Assembly: GCF_002161675.1 (NCBI RefSeq)
Contig: NZ_NFIH01000014.1
Location: 1-64,000, forward strand
Direction of reading: 5' to 3'
Length of the DNA: 64,000 nucleotides
From: Pseudoflavonifractor sp. An44
GTDB lineage: Bacteria > Bacillota > Clostridia > Oscillospirales > Oscillospiraceae
In this document: positions 16,225 through 25,215 of the stretch, one piece after another
Position numbering within the stretch: the stretch's first letter is position 1
How the letters are laid out: each line of letters opens with the position of its first letter
Made by a program: the position numbers and the translations under genes
Notes under the pieces: generated by a model
The model's input: the letters and a program-made list of their open reading frames with translations, nothing else
Database searches by the model: none
What the model was told of the DNA's origin: nothing

Positions 16225-19200
16225 TTATTCAGTTACAGCTACCAGCCTGCCCATGACGATAAAGCGGTCAGCGCCGCCATTGGTACAGGTGGAAAGGGTC
16301 AGCACCTTGTCGCTGGAAGTGACGGAAACGCCCGTTTCGATCACAGAACGCTCCTGCATCGCGGAAAGCCAGGTCGTATATGCGCCGCTGTCTTTCCATT
16401 CCAGCGCCCAGGGAGAAGTTTCGCTGCCGGATTCCTCCGGGCTTGCCACAAATGCGGAAAACACCTCAACCACATAGCCGCCCTCCGGCGTTACCAGGTA
16501 CATTTCCGGGTGTTCATCATAGTAAGCCTGCGCTTTGTATTCCACCAGCGTGGAGAACATGGAGCCGTCCCGCATGTTGTGCCCATAGATGATCGTGTTG
16601 TTGTCGGAAAAATCCTCCGCGTTTTCATAGTCGATGAACAGGCAGCCCACCTTGTTTGCCGTACCGTCATACAAGTGTTTCAGGTAGTAGCTGTTATCCT
16701 CGCCCTGGGCCACCGGGTACTGAATGACCGTGCCGGGAAGCTCCAGCCATGCCTTGACATCCGGCCCCTGGGCCAGCAGACTTTCAAAGTCTACCGTGGG
16801 CAGAGAAATGGAGGAAGCGCCGGTTTCCTCCGGCGCCTCCGCGTTCCCATTTTCCCCGTCCGTTTCAGCCGGGGTGACATATTCCGAAAGCCCGGCATAA
16901 GTATCGGCGCTTTCCTTGTACTGGCCGATCTCCCGCGCCAGCATAAAGCCGCTGCCTACCGCCATAGCAATGCAGATCAGAAGCACGCCGGTTGCCGCTT
17001 TGCGGCGTCCGGGGCTGGCTTTCTGTCCCTTTTTCTTGTAAACGCACAGGAAAAGGGCAACACCGCTGCCGATCACCGCCGCGCCCAGCACGCCAATCCA
17101 GATATACAGGTTATAATCATCGCCTGTCTGCGGGACCGGCTTAGAAGGATTGGAAGGCGTTGTCGGGTTATTCGGGGTATCTGGCGTATCAGGCGTTTCC
17201 GGGGTTTCTTCCTCCGGCTTTTCATTGAAGAAGCTCACTTCGGCGGTTTCATCGGCCTTGATCTCCACCGTGGCGCCATCCGGGATAATATAGTCCTCGC
17301 TGGCCTTATTTTTCACCTCGGTCACAGTGTATTTGCCCACGCGCAGCCCTTCGATCAGGATAATACCATCCTCCGGGCTTGTGAAAGTCTCGCAATAGGT
17401 GCCATCCTCACTTTTCACCTCAAAGGCAAAGCCGTCCTTGCGGCCATCGCTGGAATCTTTTGTGATTTTCAGATTGCCGCGGTAAGCCTCATTCACAAAG
17501 CCGCGGCCAGCCTCACCATTTTCCACAACGACAACCTGCCCGTCCGTGGTGATTTCAAAATAGTAGGCATTGGGGTCCAGCTTGTGGCCTTCCGGGGCAG
17601 TTTTCTCTTTGACAAAATAGCCCTTTGCCAAGAGGCCGCTCATTTCATGGAACCCTTCATCGGTTTCCGTCAGCTCCCCGATCAGGGCGTCGCCTTCATC
17701 AAACGCCTTATCGCCGTTGGTGTCCTCATAAAGCTCAAAGACAGCGCCGGGCAGCCGGTGGAGGAATGGATTGTCCAAAGTGTCCTCGCCGGTATCATCA
17801 TCGGCGCTTTCTTCTGTCTCGCCAGCCTCACTTTCAGAAGTGTTTTCCCCGTCCTCCTGGATAGACTTCAATTCGTCCACAGCCTCGGTCTTGATGACCT
17901 GCACCGTACCGTGGATCAGGGTATTGTCGATCTCGATTTCAATGGTCTGCCCATCGGTGCCGATATAGACATGGTGCTGTTCCGGGCTGATGGAGTACAG
18001 GGCCGAAGGGCTGGAAATCTCCTTGATGATCCAATGGCCGAAAGGCACATCCTCAAAGGAGAAGGCGCCGTTTTCCCCGGAAGTTGTCACAAGGAGGGCA
18101 TTTTCTTCTGTAAATTCCTCCGTGCCGGGAGCGAACAGTCCGATCAGCGCGCCCTCCAGGGTAAGGTCCTCACCGCCTTCGGGGTCCTCGCCGTATTTCA
18201 CACCGTCAATACGCCCGCGGATCATCTCGTTGGAAATGGCCTCGCCGTCATTGACCGCAATCGTAACCAGGCCGATTTCCTGCCCGGCATACGCAAAGAC
18301 TACCGGGTACTGCTGATCGGAAAGCACAAATGCCTCATTGGTGGTGCGTTCCTGGACATAGAAGCTGCCAAAAGGCAGGTCGGAGGCAAAGGCAGCCGAA
18401 TACTGGCCGGGCGCGTCCTCCACCGGCGCAACCGCCACGACTTCCAGAAGCCCTCCCGCGGGAATCACGCTGCCATCCAGGGCAGTCAGGTCCTCAGAAG
18501 CGTACAGGCCAAAGGAAATATCCTTGTATTCCTCACCAAGCCCAATGCCAAAGGTTTCGTCTGTTTCCAGGGATTTCAGAAGGTCGATCTCTACCTTCTG
18601 GCGTTCATCATAAAGCCCGATGGCCGCCTGGGTGATCTCTACCTCCTGACCGGCATAGGTAAGCTCGGTATAGATCGGTGTGGGGTCCAGCACCATGCCC
18701 TCCGGCGCCTGTCGTTCCTCCAGACGGTAGCGGCCCAGGTATTGCGGTTCGCTGACCGCCGTTCCATCCTCCCCAGTGGTAAGGGTAGCGACTACCGTAT
18801 CTTTTGCCACCCGCAGCGTGCCGTCACCGGTATAAATATCTTCATCGGCAATCAGGTCATACACAGCTCCAGGCTGTCCAACCACTTCATAAACCGGCTG
18901 ATAGAAGCCATCATTTTCCTGCACGCTGGCAAAAACCTCGCCGGATTTGCTGATGGTGAGCTGGGCTTTCTGCGGCTGATTGTACTGTACGACGGTAACA
19001 ACCGCCTCGGAACCATCTACTGTGAAAGGCACCGGCTCGTCAGAAAGGACGTACCCTTCCGGGGCTGTCACCTCATAAAGCTCAAACGCATGGGCGGGCA
19101 GCGGCTCCGGCAGCATCAGCCTGCCTTCATCCGAAGTGTAAAATACGTCAATGGTTTCAGGGTTGGGATAGTAGATTTCCTGGCTGATAAATTCACCGGT

Positions 19201-21186
19201 GGTAAGGTCCTTAATACGGAATCCCGTACCGGCCATAGGAATGATCTCACCGGTTTCCGCGTCCCGTTTTTCCACACGCACCCTGGCAGTGATGGCGTCA
19301 TTGTTCAGGATATAGGAGTAGGTCTTTCCGTTCTCGCTGATAAATACCGTGAAATCCGGTACAAAGGCTTTATCGTCCTCACCTGCGGTCTGGTGGACGG
19401 TATAGCGGCCATAGGGCATATCCTTGGAGGCGGCAAAGCCGTCCGCATCTGTTGTCAGAATGTCCCGCTCGCTTTCTGTGGCATTTTCATAGCTGCCCGC
19501 GCTCGTCAGATAAACTTCAAAAACAGCGCCTTCCTCCGGCTTTTCCACCATACCGGCATTGGCGTCGTCACTGTGTTCCTCGTCCGATACATCCGGGTCC
19601 GGGTCATCGGTGTGTTTCACAAGCTGGATATTGCCGCGGATCACCGTTTCCGGCAGCGTATTTTCCGTGGTATTCAGCTCGATTTCATAAAGGGAAGGAG
19701 AAGCGCCCACCTCATGCACCGTTTCATCCAGCAGGTAGCCGGGGCTTGGGGAAATCTCCTGCAAGGTCCATTCATCCCCGCAAGGATAGTAGCCGGTGAC
19801 AAAGCTGCCGTCCGGCCCGGTGGGGAAGGTATCTACCAGTTCCCCGCCTTTATACAGGCCATAGACGGCCCCCGCAAGGGAAGCGTCACCCTGGGCCTCG
19901 CCGGTTTCCGCGTCCACCTTGTGGCCTTCCACACGGAACTTCTTCAAAATGTTGGAAAACTGAACGCTGGCGGTCTGGCCGCTCTCGATGGTGATATACT
20001 GCGAAGCAGGCGTTACATAGCGGTCAATGGGCTGCTCGGTCACAAGATAGGTGCCCGGCAGAAGATCCAGGGACACCATGCCGTCCGCGCCGGTGACAAC
20101 CGATTCCTCCACGCCGTTGCCGCTGATGCTAAAAGGAATCCCCTCAACAATGCCATCCTCACTGGTCTTTACGATCTTTGCCTTGCCATAGGTTTCTGTC
20201 TTGATCTGCATATAGAAGGAAACGGGGTCTTTGGCGCCCGTCATCATGGTCTGCCAGCCCTCGCGTCCCCAGATCAGCATGGCCTCACCGATAGGCACAT
20301 TTTTGCGGAATTGGAGCGCCACCGGGGATTCCAGCATTTCCTTGCTGGTAAAGGTGTAGCTGTTTCCGCTGCGGGTCACGGAGATCCCGCTTGCAGTAAG
20401 AGCCTCCAGGTCGATATTTAAGTTGTTGGCATCGGTCAGCGTCAGGGTATAAACCTTGGCATTGGAATTCCATTTCAGTTCATGCACCGGGGCACTTTCC
20501 GCAGTTGCCCCGGCAAAAGAAGGAATGATGGAATGGGAAGCGATCTGCTCCAGAATCCAATAATAAACCTGTTCGGCTGGCCGTCCCTGCACAATGCGGA
20601 AGAAAGTATTTTCTGCAACACTTCCATTGTCGTGGCGGCTGGCAGCGTCGCTGCGGAGCTGCTGCTGGTATTCCCAAATGATACACTGCGCTGCCATGTA
20701 CCAGTCATCAGCGTTGATACCAGCCATGGGGAGGGAAGCCCCAGGCTGCCAGCCATACAGGGAGGCCAGCATGATCCCGCGGCGGGAAGCCTCCGGCAAC
20801 TGGTTGAAATACTGGCTGTTGTCCGTCTGTTCGGAATAATAGCCATCGTCTGAATCACCGAACCGGATGCCGCTCTCAATGCAGTACACCCAGCGGAATC
20901 CGCCGCCATCCGTGTTCAGCACGAAATGACGGTAGGCCACATTCCCGCCATGATACACATAAGAAGTAGAACCGTCGTCATGGTAGGTCATCGTGTAATA
21001 GCCCGAAGGGGAATAATAGGGCTGGCCGTCAGAGCTGATGACCGTATCGCCATAAGCGGAGCTGGCCTGCTGGCCTTCCGAAGCCGCAAACGCGCTGACA
21101 GGCAAGATCCCTACCAAAAGCAGCAGACAAAGAAAACCGGCCAAAAGCCGGGAAAGGCCATGGCCGCGCATAGATTTTGTATTCAA
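16225..21186 (-). CDS. Thioester/SpaA-type adhesin fused to class B sortase
   Basis: One 1653-residue frame from TTG 21186. Residues 1-35 are a signal peptide (SAFA|A). About 50-330 is a thioester domain: Cys102 (WVYCIESG) and Gln167 (AQCIIW) are the expected bond partners. From about 330 to 1330 follow many Cna-B/SpaA beta-domains with the EXXXP-like turns typical of isopeptide domains. VPQTG (1351-1355) with a membrane segment and KKKGQK forms a sortase signal; then a second membrane segment (about 1397-1415) and a class B sortase with His1536 (YGHNM), Cys1634 (TLSTC) and Arg1641. The topology puts adhesin and sortase both outside. Likely role: covalent donor-recipient or host surface attachment, with its own sortase in cis. 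The same-frame antisense ORF is a shadow. Confidence 0.9.
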   Translation of the reverse strand: MNTKSMRGHGLSRLLAGFLCLLLLVGILPVSAFAASEGQQASSAYGDTVISSDGQPYYSPSGYYTMTYHDDGSTSYVYHGGNVAYRHFVLNTDGGGFRWVYCIESGIRFGDSDDGYYSEQTDNSQYFNQLPEASRRGIMLASLYGWQPGASLPMAGINADDWYMAAQCIIWEYQQQLRSDAASRHDNGSVAENTFFRIVQGRPAEQVYYWILEQIASHSIIPSFAGATAESAPVHELKWNSNAKVYTLTLTDANNLNIDLEALTASGISVTRSGNSYTFTSKEMLESPVALQFRKNVPIGEAMLIWGREGWQTMMTGAKDPVSFYMQIKTETYGKAKIVKTSEDGIVEGIPFSISGNGVEESVVTGADGMVSLDLLPGTYLVTEQPIDRYVTPASQYITIESGQTASVQFSNILKKFRVEGHKVDAETGEAQGDASLAGAVYGLYKGGELVDTFPTGPDGSFVTGYYPCGDEWTLQEISPSPGYLLDETVHEVGASPSLYEIELNTTENTLPETVIRGNIQLVKHTDDPDPDVSDEEHSDDANAGMVEKPEEGAVFEVYLTSAGSYENATESERDILTTDADGFAASKDMPYGRYTVHQTAGEDDKAFVPDFTVFISENGKTYSYILNNDAITARVRVEKRDAETGEIIPMAGTGFRIKDLTTGEFISQEIYYPNPETIDVFYTSDEGRLMLPEPLPAHAFELYEVTAPEGYVLSDEPVPFTVDGSEAVVTVVQYNQPQKAQLTISKSGEVFASVQENDGFYQPVYEVVGQPGAVYDLIADEDIYTGDGTLRVAKDTVVATLTTGEDGTAVSEPQYLGRYRLEERQAPEGMVLDPTPIYTELTYAGQEVEITQAAIGLYDERQKVEIDLLKSLETDETFGIGLGEEYKDISFGLYASEDLTALDGSVIPAGGLLEVVAVAPVEDAPGQYSAAFASDLPFGSFYVQERTTNEAFVLSDQQYPVVFAYAGQEIGLVTIAVNDGEAISNEMIRGRIDGVKYGEDPEGGEDLTLEGALIGLFAPGTEEFTEENALLVTTSGENGAFSFEDVPFGHWIIKEISSPSALYSISPEQHHVYIGTDGQTIEIEIDNTLIHGTVQVIKTEAVDELKSIQEDGENTSESEAGETEESADDDTGEDTLDNPFLHRLPGAVFELYEDTNGDKAFDEGDALIGELTETDEGFHEMSGLLAKGYFVKEKTAPEGHKLDPNAYYFEITTDGQVVVVENGEAGRGFVNEAYRGNLKITKDSSDGRKDGFAFEVKSEDGTYCETFTSPEDGIILIEGLRVGKYTVTEVKNKASEDYIIPDGATVEIKADETAEVSFFNEKPEEETPETPDTPDTPNNPTTPSNPSKPVPQTGDDYNLYIWIGVLGAAVIGSGVALFLCVYKKKGQKASPGRRKAATGVLLICIAMAVGSGFMLAREIGQYKESADTYAGLSEYVTPAETDGENGNAEAPEETGASSISLPTVDFESLLAQGPDVKAWLELPGTVIQYPVAQGEDNSYYLKHLYDGTANKVGCLFIDYENAEDFSDNNTIIYGHNMRDGSMFSTLVEYKAQAYYDEHPEMYLVTPEGGYVVEVFSAFVASPEESGSETSPWALEWKDSGAYTTWLSAMQERSVIETGVSVTSSDKVLTLSTCTNGGADRFIVMGRLVAVTE

Positions 21187-21237
21187 GCTGTAATCCTCAC
21201 TTTCATAAAATTTGTTTGGGAAACGGAAAGGACGGCG

Positions 21238-22401
21238 TTATCTGCCGTCCTTTGTGGGTTCTTCGTCCTCGTCATAAGAAAGATCATCGCTGTACGCCAA
21301 ATCCTGCTCATCATCTTCCCCGTAACCGTCATCCTCGAACTCGTCCTCGTCCATAGCCGCCTGCTGTTTCGGGCGCACGATCTTGAAGTAGTAACCCAGC
21401 CCGCCAGCGGCCACAAGAGCGATCACCAGGAAGATAATCATGCCGGTATTGCCGCCGGATTTCTCCGTCTCGGCTTCCGGCTGCTCGGTTTCCTCCGGCG
21501 CCAGTTCTTCCGTTACTTTCCCCAGGCAGCCGTTCAGGTCATTTTTGCAGACCGGGCAATCGGTATTCACCGCGCCCGCCTCGCATTTTTCCGTACAGTT
21601 ACAGGTGACAACCTCAATGGCGCTTTCGCTGCCATTATCCTGCTGGGCCAGGGACAGCAGATCTTCCTCCGTAACGCCATTCAGGAAGTAGACGTTTTCC
21701 GAATCCCGCTTCCCGTCAATGATAAGGTAAAACACATTTCCGTCCGCGGTGGTGATGGTATAAAACTGCTTATCATCTTCCTGCTCGGTGGCTGAATCCA
21801 GGACCGTGCCGGTGCCTTCCGGGGTAAATGCCCCTTCCGGCACAGCCGATTCCGTTTCTTCCTCCGTAGCAGAACTTTCAGAAGAAGACTCTGTTTCTGC
21901 CTGGGAGGTCGAAGGGGTCTGGGCGGCCTGGCTGCTTTCCGAATTGCCGGAAGCATTGTTTGATGAAGGAGAAGGCGCGGGCGTTTGGGAAGGCGCGGCC
22001 TGTGTTTCCCCACCGGAAGATTGGGGCGCGGCAGAGGAAGCCGCCTGGGTCTGCGCCGGTTCCTCATAATAAGGGTTATCCAGCTTTACCTCTTTGGAGC
22101 GGTTGCCGGAATAGTCCACCGCGTAAACCGTCACTTCCTTGCCGTCCCCGGCGTAATCCTTCAAGGCCACGGTCCCCTTGCCGTTGACAAGGCTGTTGAT
22201 ACGGGTATCATCCACATACACCGCCTCCACGCCGGACATATCATCGCTGGCCTCCACCGCCAGTTTGTCGTTATTTAATGTAGCGGAAAGAGTGGGCGGC
22301 GTGGTATCGCTGCCCGTGGAAGCGTAAGCGGTGACGGGCAAAGCAATGGCGCTCATGCAAAGCACAAGCGCCGCTAAAACATTCCTCACTTTATTCTTCA
22401 T
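21238..22401 (-). CDS. CD1107-family mobile element protein (DUF4366-like)
   Basis: A 387-residue secreted, membrane-anchored protein: signal peptide (LVLCMSAIALPVTAYA), an Ig-like domain (TTPPTLSATLNND ... VEAVYVDDTRI), a Ser/Thr/Gln/Pro-rich spacer (about 120-200), a conserved domain with FYTITTADGNVFYLIIDG, a Cys cluster (CNCTEKCEAGAVNTDCPVC), one membrane segment and a very acidic cytoplasmic tail. This matches CD1107-type proteins of Tn1549-like ICEs, which sit in the T4SS operon and probably form part of the channel or cell contact structure. Overlaps the DUF4315 stop by 11 nt. Confidence 0.85.
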   Translation of the reverse strand: MKNKVRNVLAALVLCMSAIALPVTAYASTGSDTTPPTLSATLNNDKLAVEASDDMSGVEAVYVDDTRINSLVNGKGTVALKDYAGDGKEVTVYAVDYSGNRSKEVKLDNPYYEEPAQTQAASSAAPQSSGGETQAAPSQTPAPSPSSNNASGNSESSQAAQTPSTSQAETESSSESSATEEETESAVPEGAFTPEGTGTVLDSATEQEDDKQFYTITTADGNVFYLIIDGKRDSENVYFLNGVTEEDLLSLAQQDNGSESAIEVVTCNCTEKCEAGAVNTDCPVCKNDLNGCLGKVTEELAPEETEQPEAETEKSGGNTGMIIFLVIALVAAGGLGYYFKIVRPKQQAAMDEDEFEDDGYGEDDEQDLAYSDDLSYDEDEEPTKDGR

Positions 22402-22648
22402 GGCCGGCCTCCTGTTCTCCCGCAGGCGGGGCAGCCTCCGGGATCGTGAGGGTGCCCGCCCTGTGCGCTTTCAAAAATTCTGCCAGCTCCTTCGGGGTGA
22501 GGTGGAAATCACGGCCAATATCGCCGTAATCCTCGTTCTCCAGCCGGGTCTTTTCCTCTTTGAAAAGCTCCAGCTTTTTTTGCAGGTCTGCGATTTTCTT
22601 TTCCGTTTTTTCTATATCCCTTGCGAGTTTGTCAATTTTGGGATTCAA
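22391..22648 (-). CDS. DUF4315 coiled-coil protein
   Basis: An 85-residue protein: an N-terminal coiled coil (about 1-38, heptads in KLARDIEKTEKKIADLQKKL) followed by FHLTPKELAEFLKAHRAG and an acidic, Pro-rich end. It fits DUF4315, always found between the NlpC/P60 hydrolase and CD1107 genes in these ICEs. Probably a small structural T4SS factor; function unproven. Confidence 0.85.
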   Translation of the reverse strand: MNPKIDKLARDIEKTEKKIADLQKKLELFKEEKTRLENEDYGDIGRDFHLTPKELAEFLKAHRAGTLTIPEAAPPAGEQEAGHEE

Positions 22649-22665
22649 TTTATTACCTCCGATCT

Positions 22666-25176
22666 TTAATTGGTTGAGATACGCCCAAATGCGTAAAAAT
22701 GTTCGGTCCAGTAGGACGTATTGATATTGGCATACTGTACCGGGTCCCCGGCATGGATCATCTGCCCGTTGCCGATATAGATACCTACATGGGTCACAGG
22801 CGTGCCCGCCGAGTAGGTGCCGGTGAAGAAGATCAGATCTCCCGGCTGGGCGTTTTCTCTGGAAACAGGGGTACTCATGTTAAAAAGCCCCTGGGCTGTG
22901 GAGCGTCCCACACTGGCAACACCGCTCTGATTGAGGACATAGGAAACAAAGCCGCTGCAATCAAAGCTGTTTGGTCCCGAAGCGCCGAACACATAAGGCT
23001 TTCCGAGATGTTTCTGCGCCTCCGTAATCAGCGCCGCGTAATCGCCATCGCCCATAGGAGCGCCGGGATATGCGGGGATCTCCGGTCCGCCTGCGCTGCC
23101 GGGGATCAGGTTTGTCCCGGTATGGTCGCCGGTATCGGCAAAATACAGGGGATTAAGGTACTGCCCATCCACCAACACCTCCAGGTGAAGGTGCGGGCCG
23201 GTGGAATCACCGGTGCTGCCCACTTTGGCAATGACATCCCCCTGTTTGACTTCCTGCCCGGCAGATACCAGCAGCTCGGAGCAGTGGGCGTATTTTGTGG
23301 TTAGGGTCTTGCCGTCCTCCATGGTACCCTCCAGCACCACGATCAGCCCGTAGCTGCCTGCTTCCCCGGCCTGCGTTACCACGCCGTCATGCCCGGCCAA
23401 AATCTCTGTGCCCTGGGGCATCCCAATATCCACCGCCTTATGATAGTTCTTTTCTCCGCTGATGGGGTGGACGCGGTAGCCATAGTAGCTTGTGACATAC
23501 GGAAGCCAGTTGGTATCGCCAAACACGTTGGAGACATACTGGCGGTTGCCCTTCGTCATCATCAGGACATTGAAAAGCTGGGCCTGTTCCGCGTTCATGC
23601 GGGCGGCGATCACATCGGTAAAGGACTTGGCCGTCAGGTTGACATTGAGAATCCGCCATTCATAAGTCACTTCCACCTCATAGGTCTCACCGGTACTGGG
23701 GTCTGTTCGGGTTTCCGTGCGGGTGCGGGTCTCCACTTCCTCCACAAATTCGAGGGAATACTGCTCGGCAAAAAGCTCCTGCAGCACCGCCTCAATATCT
23801 TCATACTGGAAGGCTTGATAGGATGCGGTGAGGAATCCCATCAGCTCAAAGGGGTTGTGCCCGATATTGCCCACATGGTAGCGGTATTCATCGTAGCCGG
23901 GGTGGTCCGCTTCGGCATTGTCAATCTGCATCTGCAGATCGGTTTCCCACTCCGTATAAACCAGCTCGGCATTGTTGATGTCCTGATCTTCCGCGGTATA
24001 GCTGGACGCCGCAATCGCGCCGGCCCCGCCTGTCCCTATGCTGGAACAGGAGGAAAAGAGGGAAAAAATCAGGACGACGATCAGGAACAACAGCGCCGCC
24101 ATCAGGCAGAGGGCCGGGTGGCGGCTGGCAAAACGGCCAACAGCGCCACCGGCTTTTTTCGTGACAGCGGCAGTTTTCCCGGCGGCCTGCCCGGTGCGCC
24201 GGGCGGTCCGGGCAGCTTTGGCATACTCCCTTTTTAAGCGGTATTTCTGCCACGTGCGGGAAAACACATTGCTCCGTAACTGCGGGTTATCGTGGAGGGC
24301 CTGCTGGTAAGCCGCCCTTGCTAGGGTTTTCACCGTCTTTTTCTGCAGCCGGGACACCTTGCGGTAAGGCGCGGTTTTCCGGCGGTGGTTCAGGGCGCGA
24401 AGCCCGCCCTCGGCCACCAGCTCTGTGCGGTGGGCCGCCTCAATGCCCACATTTTCATGCTCATTCTCATAGATCTTCTTATGGGCATATCCGATAGCCG
24501 CGTTTGCGCCTTTTTTCACCGGGCGCAGAGGTTTGGCGCCTTTTATGTGTTCCTGTTGGGAGATCACCTCTTTTTCAAATTTTAAGCGCCGTTTGGCGTT
24601 GCCGGTGGCAGCGTCCGGCTCCACCTCCAGCCGCAGCTTCCGTCTGGCCGGAAGGCTGCCTTCGGCCTGTTCCAGCTTCCGGGCAGTCCGTTCCGCCTTC
24701 TGCTGGGCCTTCACCAGCTTTTTGCCGGGGGCATCCGGCGGCAGCTCATCCTCGGCAAATTGCAGTTTTGAGGTGCGGGGCTGCTCGGTAGCCGCTTCAC
24801 TGGCGCTGCTGGACTCGGAAAACTTCTGCTGGTAGCGGGTACGCCGGTTGCCGGACTTCTCCCGCGGTTCCTCCCGTGGGGCGTCCTCATGGGTTTCCGG
24901 CTGCGAATCTTCCAGAGGGGAAGCATCCGCATCCTCCACTGGCTCCACCTGCGAGGCGTCACCGTCTTTCGGCCTTTGCTGCCGGGTGTGGCGGGCTTTG
25001 GCCGAAAGGTCCTCCAAAGAGTCAGGAGAATCCCTTGCCTGCCGCAAATCAAAATCCTGTTCCCGGCCACTGATACGGGTTTCCTCGCCGGAAGCCGCGC
25101 CCCGTTCCACCAGCCCGTCACGGGTCATCTTGTGAAATTTCTTTTCCTTTGCTCTAAATTCTTCATCCCTTGGCAA
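22666..25176 (-). CDS. CD1108-family T4SS hydrolase: M23 peptidase + NlpC/P60
   Basis: About 836 residues. The first 340 residues are highly charged and presumably cytoplasmic; one membrane segment follows (LCLMAALLFLIVVLIFSLF), then an outer part with an M23 endopeptidase (HKAVDIG, HLHLEV; metal ligands His/Asp/His) and a C-terminal NlpC/P60 domain (FDCSGFVSYVL catalytic Cys, THVGIYIGNG catalytic His). It cleaves peptidoglycan stems to let the transfer channel through the wall, like Tn916 Orf14 / VirB1-type proteins. TTG at 25176 has GGAGG 8 nt before it; the ATG at 25182 is too close to the site. Confidence 0.9.
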   Translation of the reverse strand: MPRDEEFRAKEKKFHKMTRDGLVERGAASGEETRISGREQDFDLRQARDSPDSLEDLSAKARHTRQQRPKDGDASQVEPVEDADASPLEDSQPETHEDAPREEPREKSGNRRTRYQQKFSESSSASEAATEQPRTSKLQFAEDELPPDAPGKKLVKAQQKAERTARKLEQAEGSLPARRKLRLEVEPDAATGNAKRRLKFEKEVISQQEHIKGAKPLRPVKKGANAAIGYAHKKIYENEHENVGIEAAHRTELVAEGGLRALNHRRKTAPYRKVSRLQKKTVKTLARAAYQQALHDNPQLRSNVFSRTWQKYRLKREYAKAARTARRTGQAAGKTAAVTKKAGGAVGRFASRHPALCLMAALLFLIVVLIFSLFSSCSSIGTGGAGAIAASSYTAEDQDINNAELVYTEWETDLQMQIDNAEADHPGYDEYRYHVGNIGHNPFELMGFLTASYQAFQYEDIEAVLQELFAEQYSLEFVEEVETRTRTETRTDPSTGETYEVEVTYEWRILNVNLTAKSFTDVIAARMNAEQAQLFNVLMMTKGNRQYVSNVFGDTNWLPYVTSYYGYRVHPISGEKNYHKAVDIGMPQGTEILAGHDGVVTQAGEAGSYGLIVVLEGTMEDGKTLTTKYAHCSELLVSAGQEVKQGDVIAKVGSTGDSTGPHLHLEVLVDGQYLNPLYFADTGDHTGTNLIPGSAGGPEIPAYPGAPMGDGDYAALITEAQKHLGKPYVFGASGPNSFDCSGFVSYVLNQSGVASVGRSTAQGLFNMSTPVSRENAQPGDLIFFTGTYSAGTPVTHVGIYIGNGQMIHAGDPVQYANINTSYWTEHFYAFGRISTN

Positions 25177-25215
25177 CTGCATCACCTCCCATACGCCAGG
25201 CGGTGAAGAAGATTA

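Noticed and set aside
16510..20421. A 1303-codon open frame on the plus strand
   Set aside because: It is fully antisense to the adhesin-sortase gene, has no ribosome site or recognisable domain, and results from the GC-biased third positions of the real gene.
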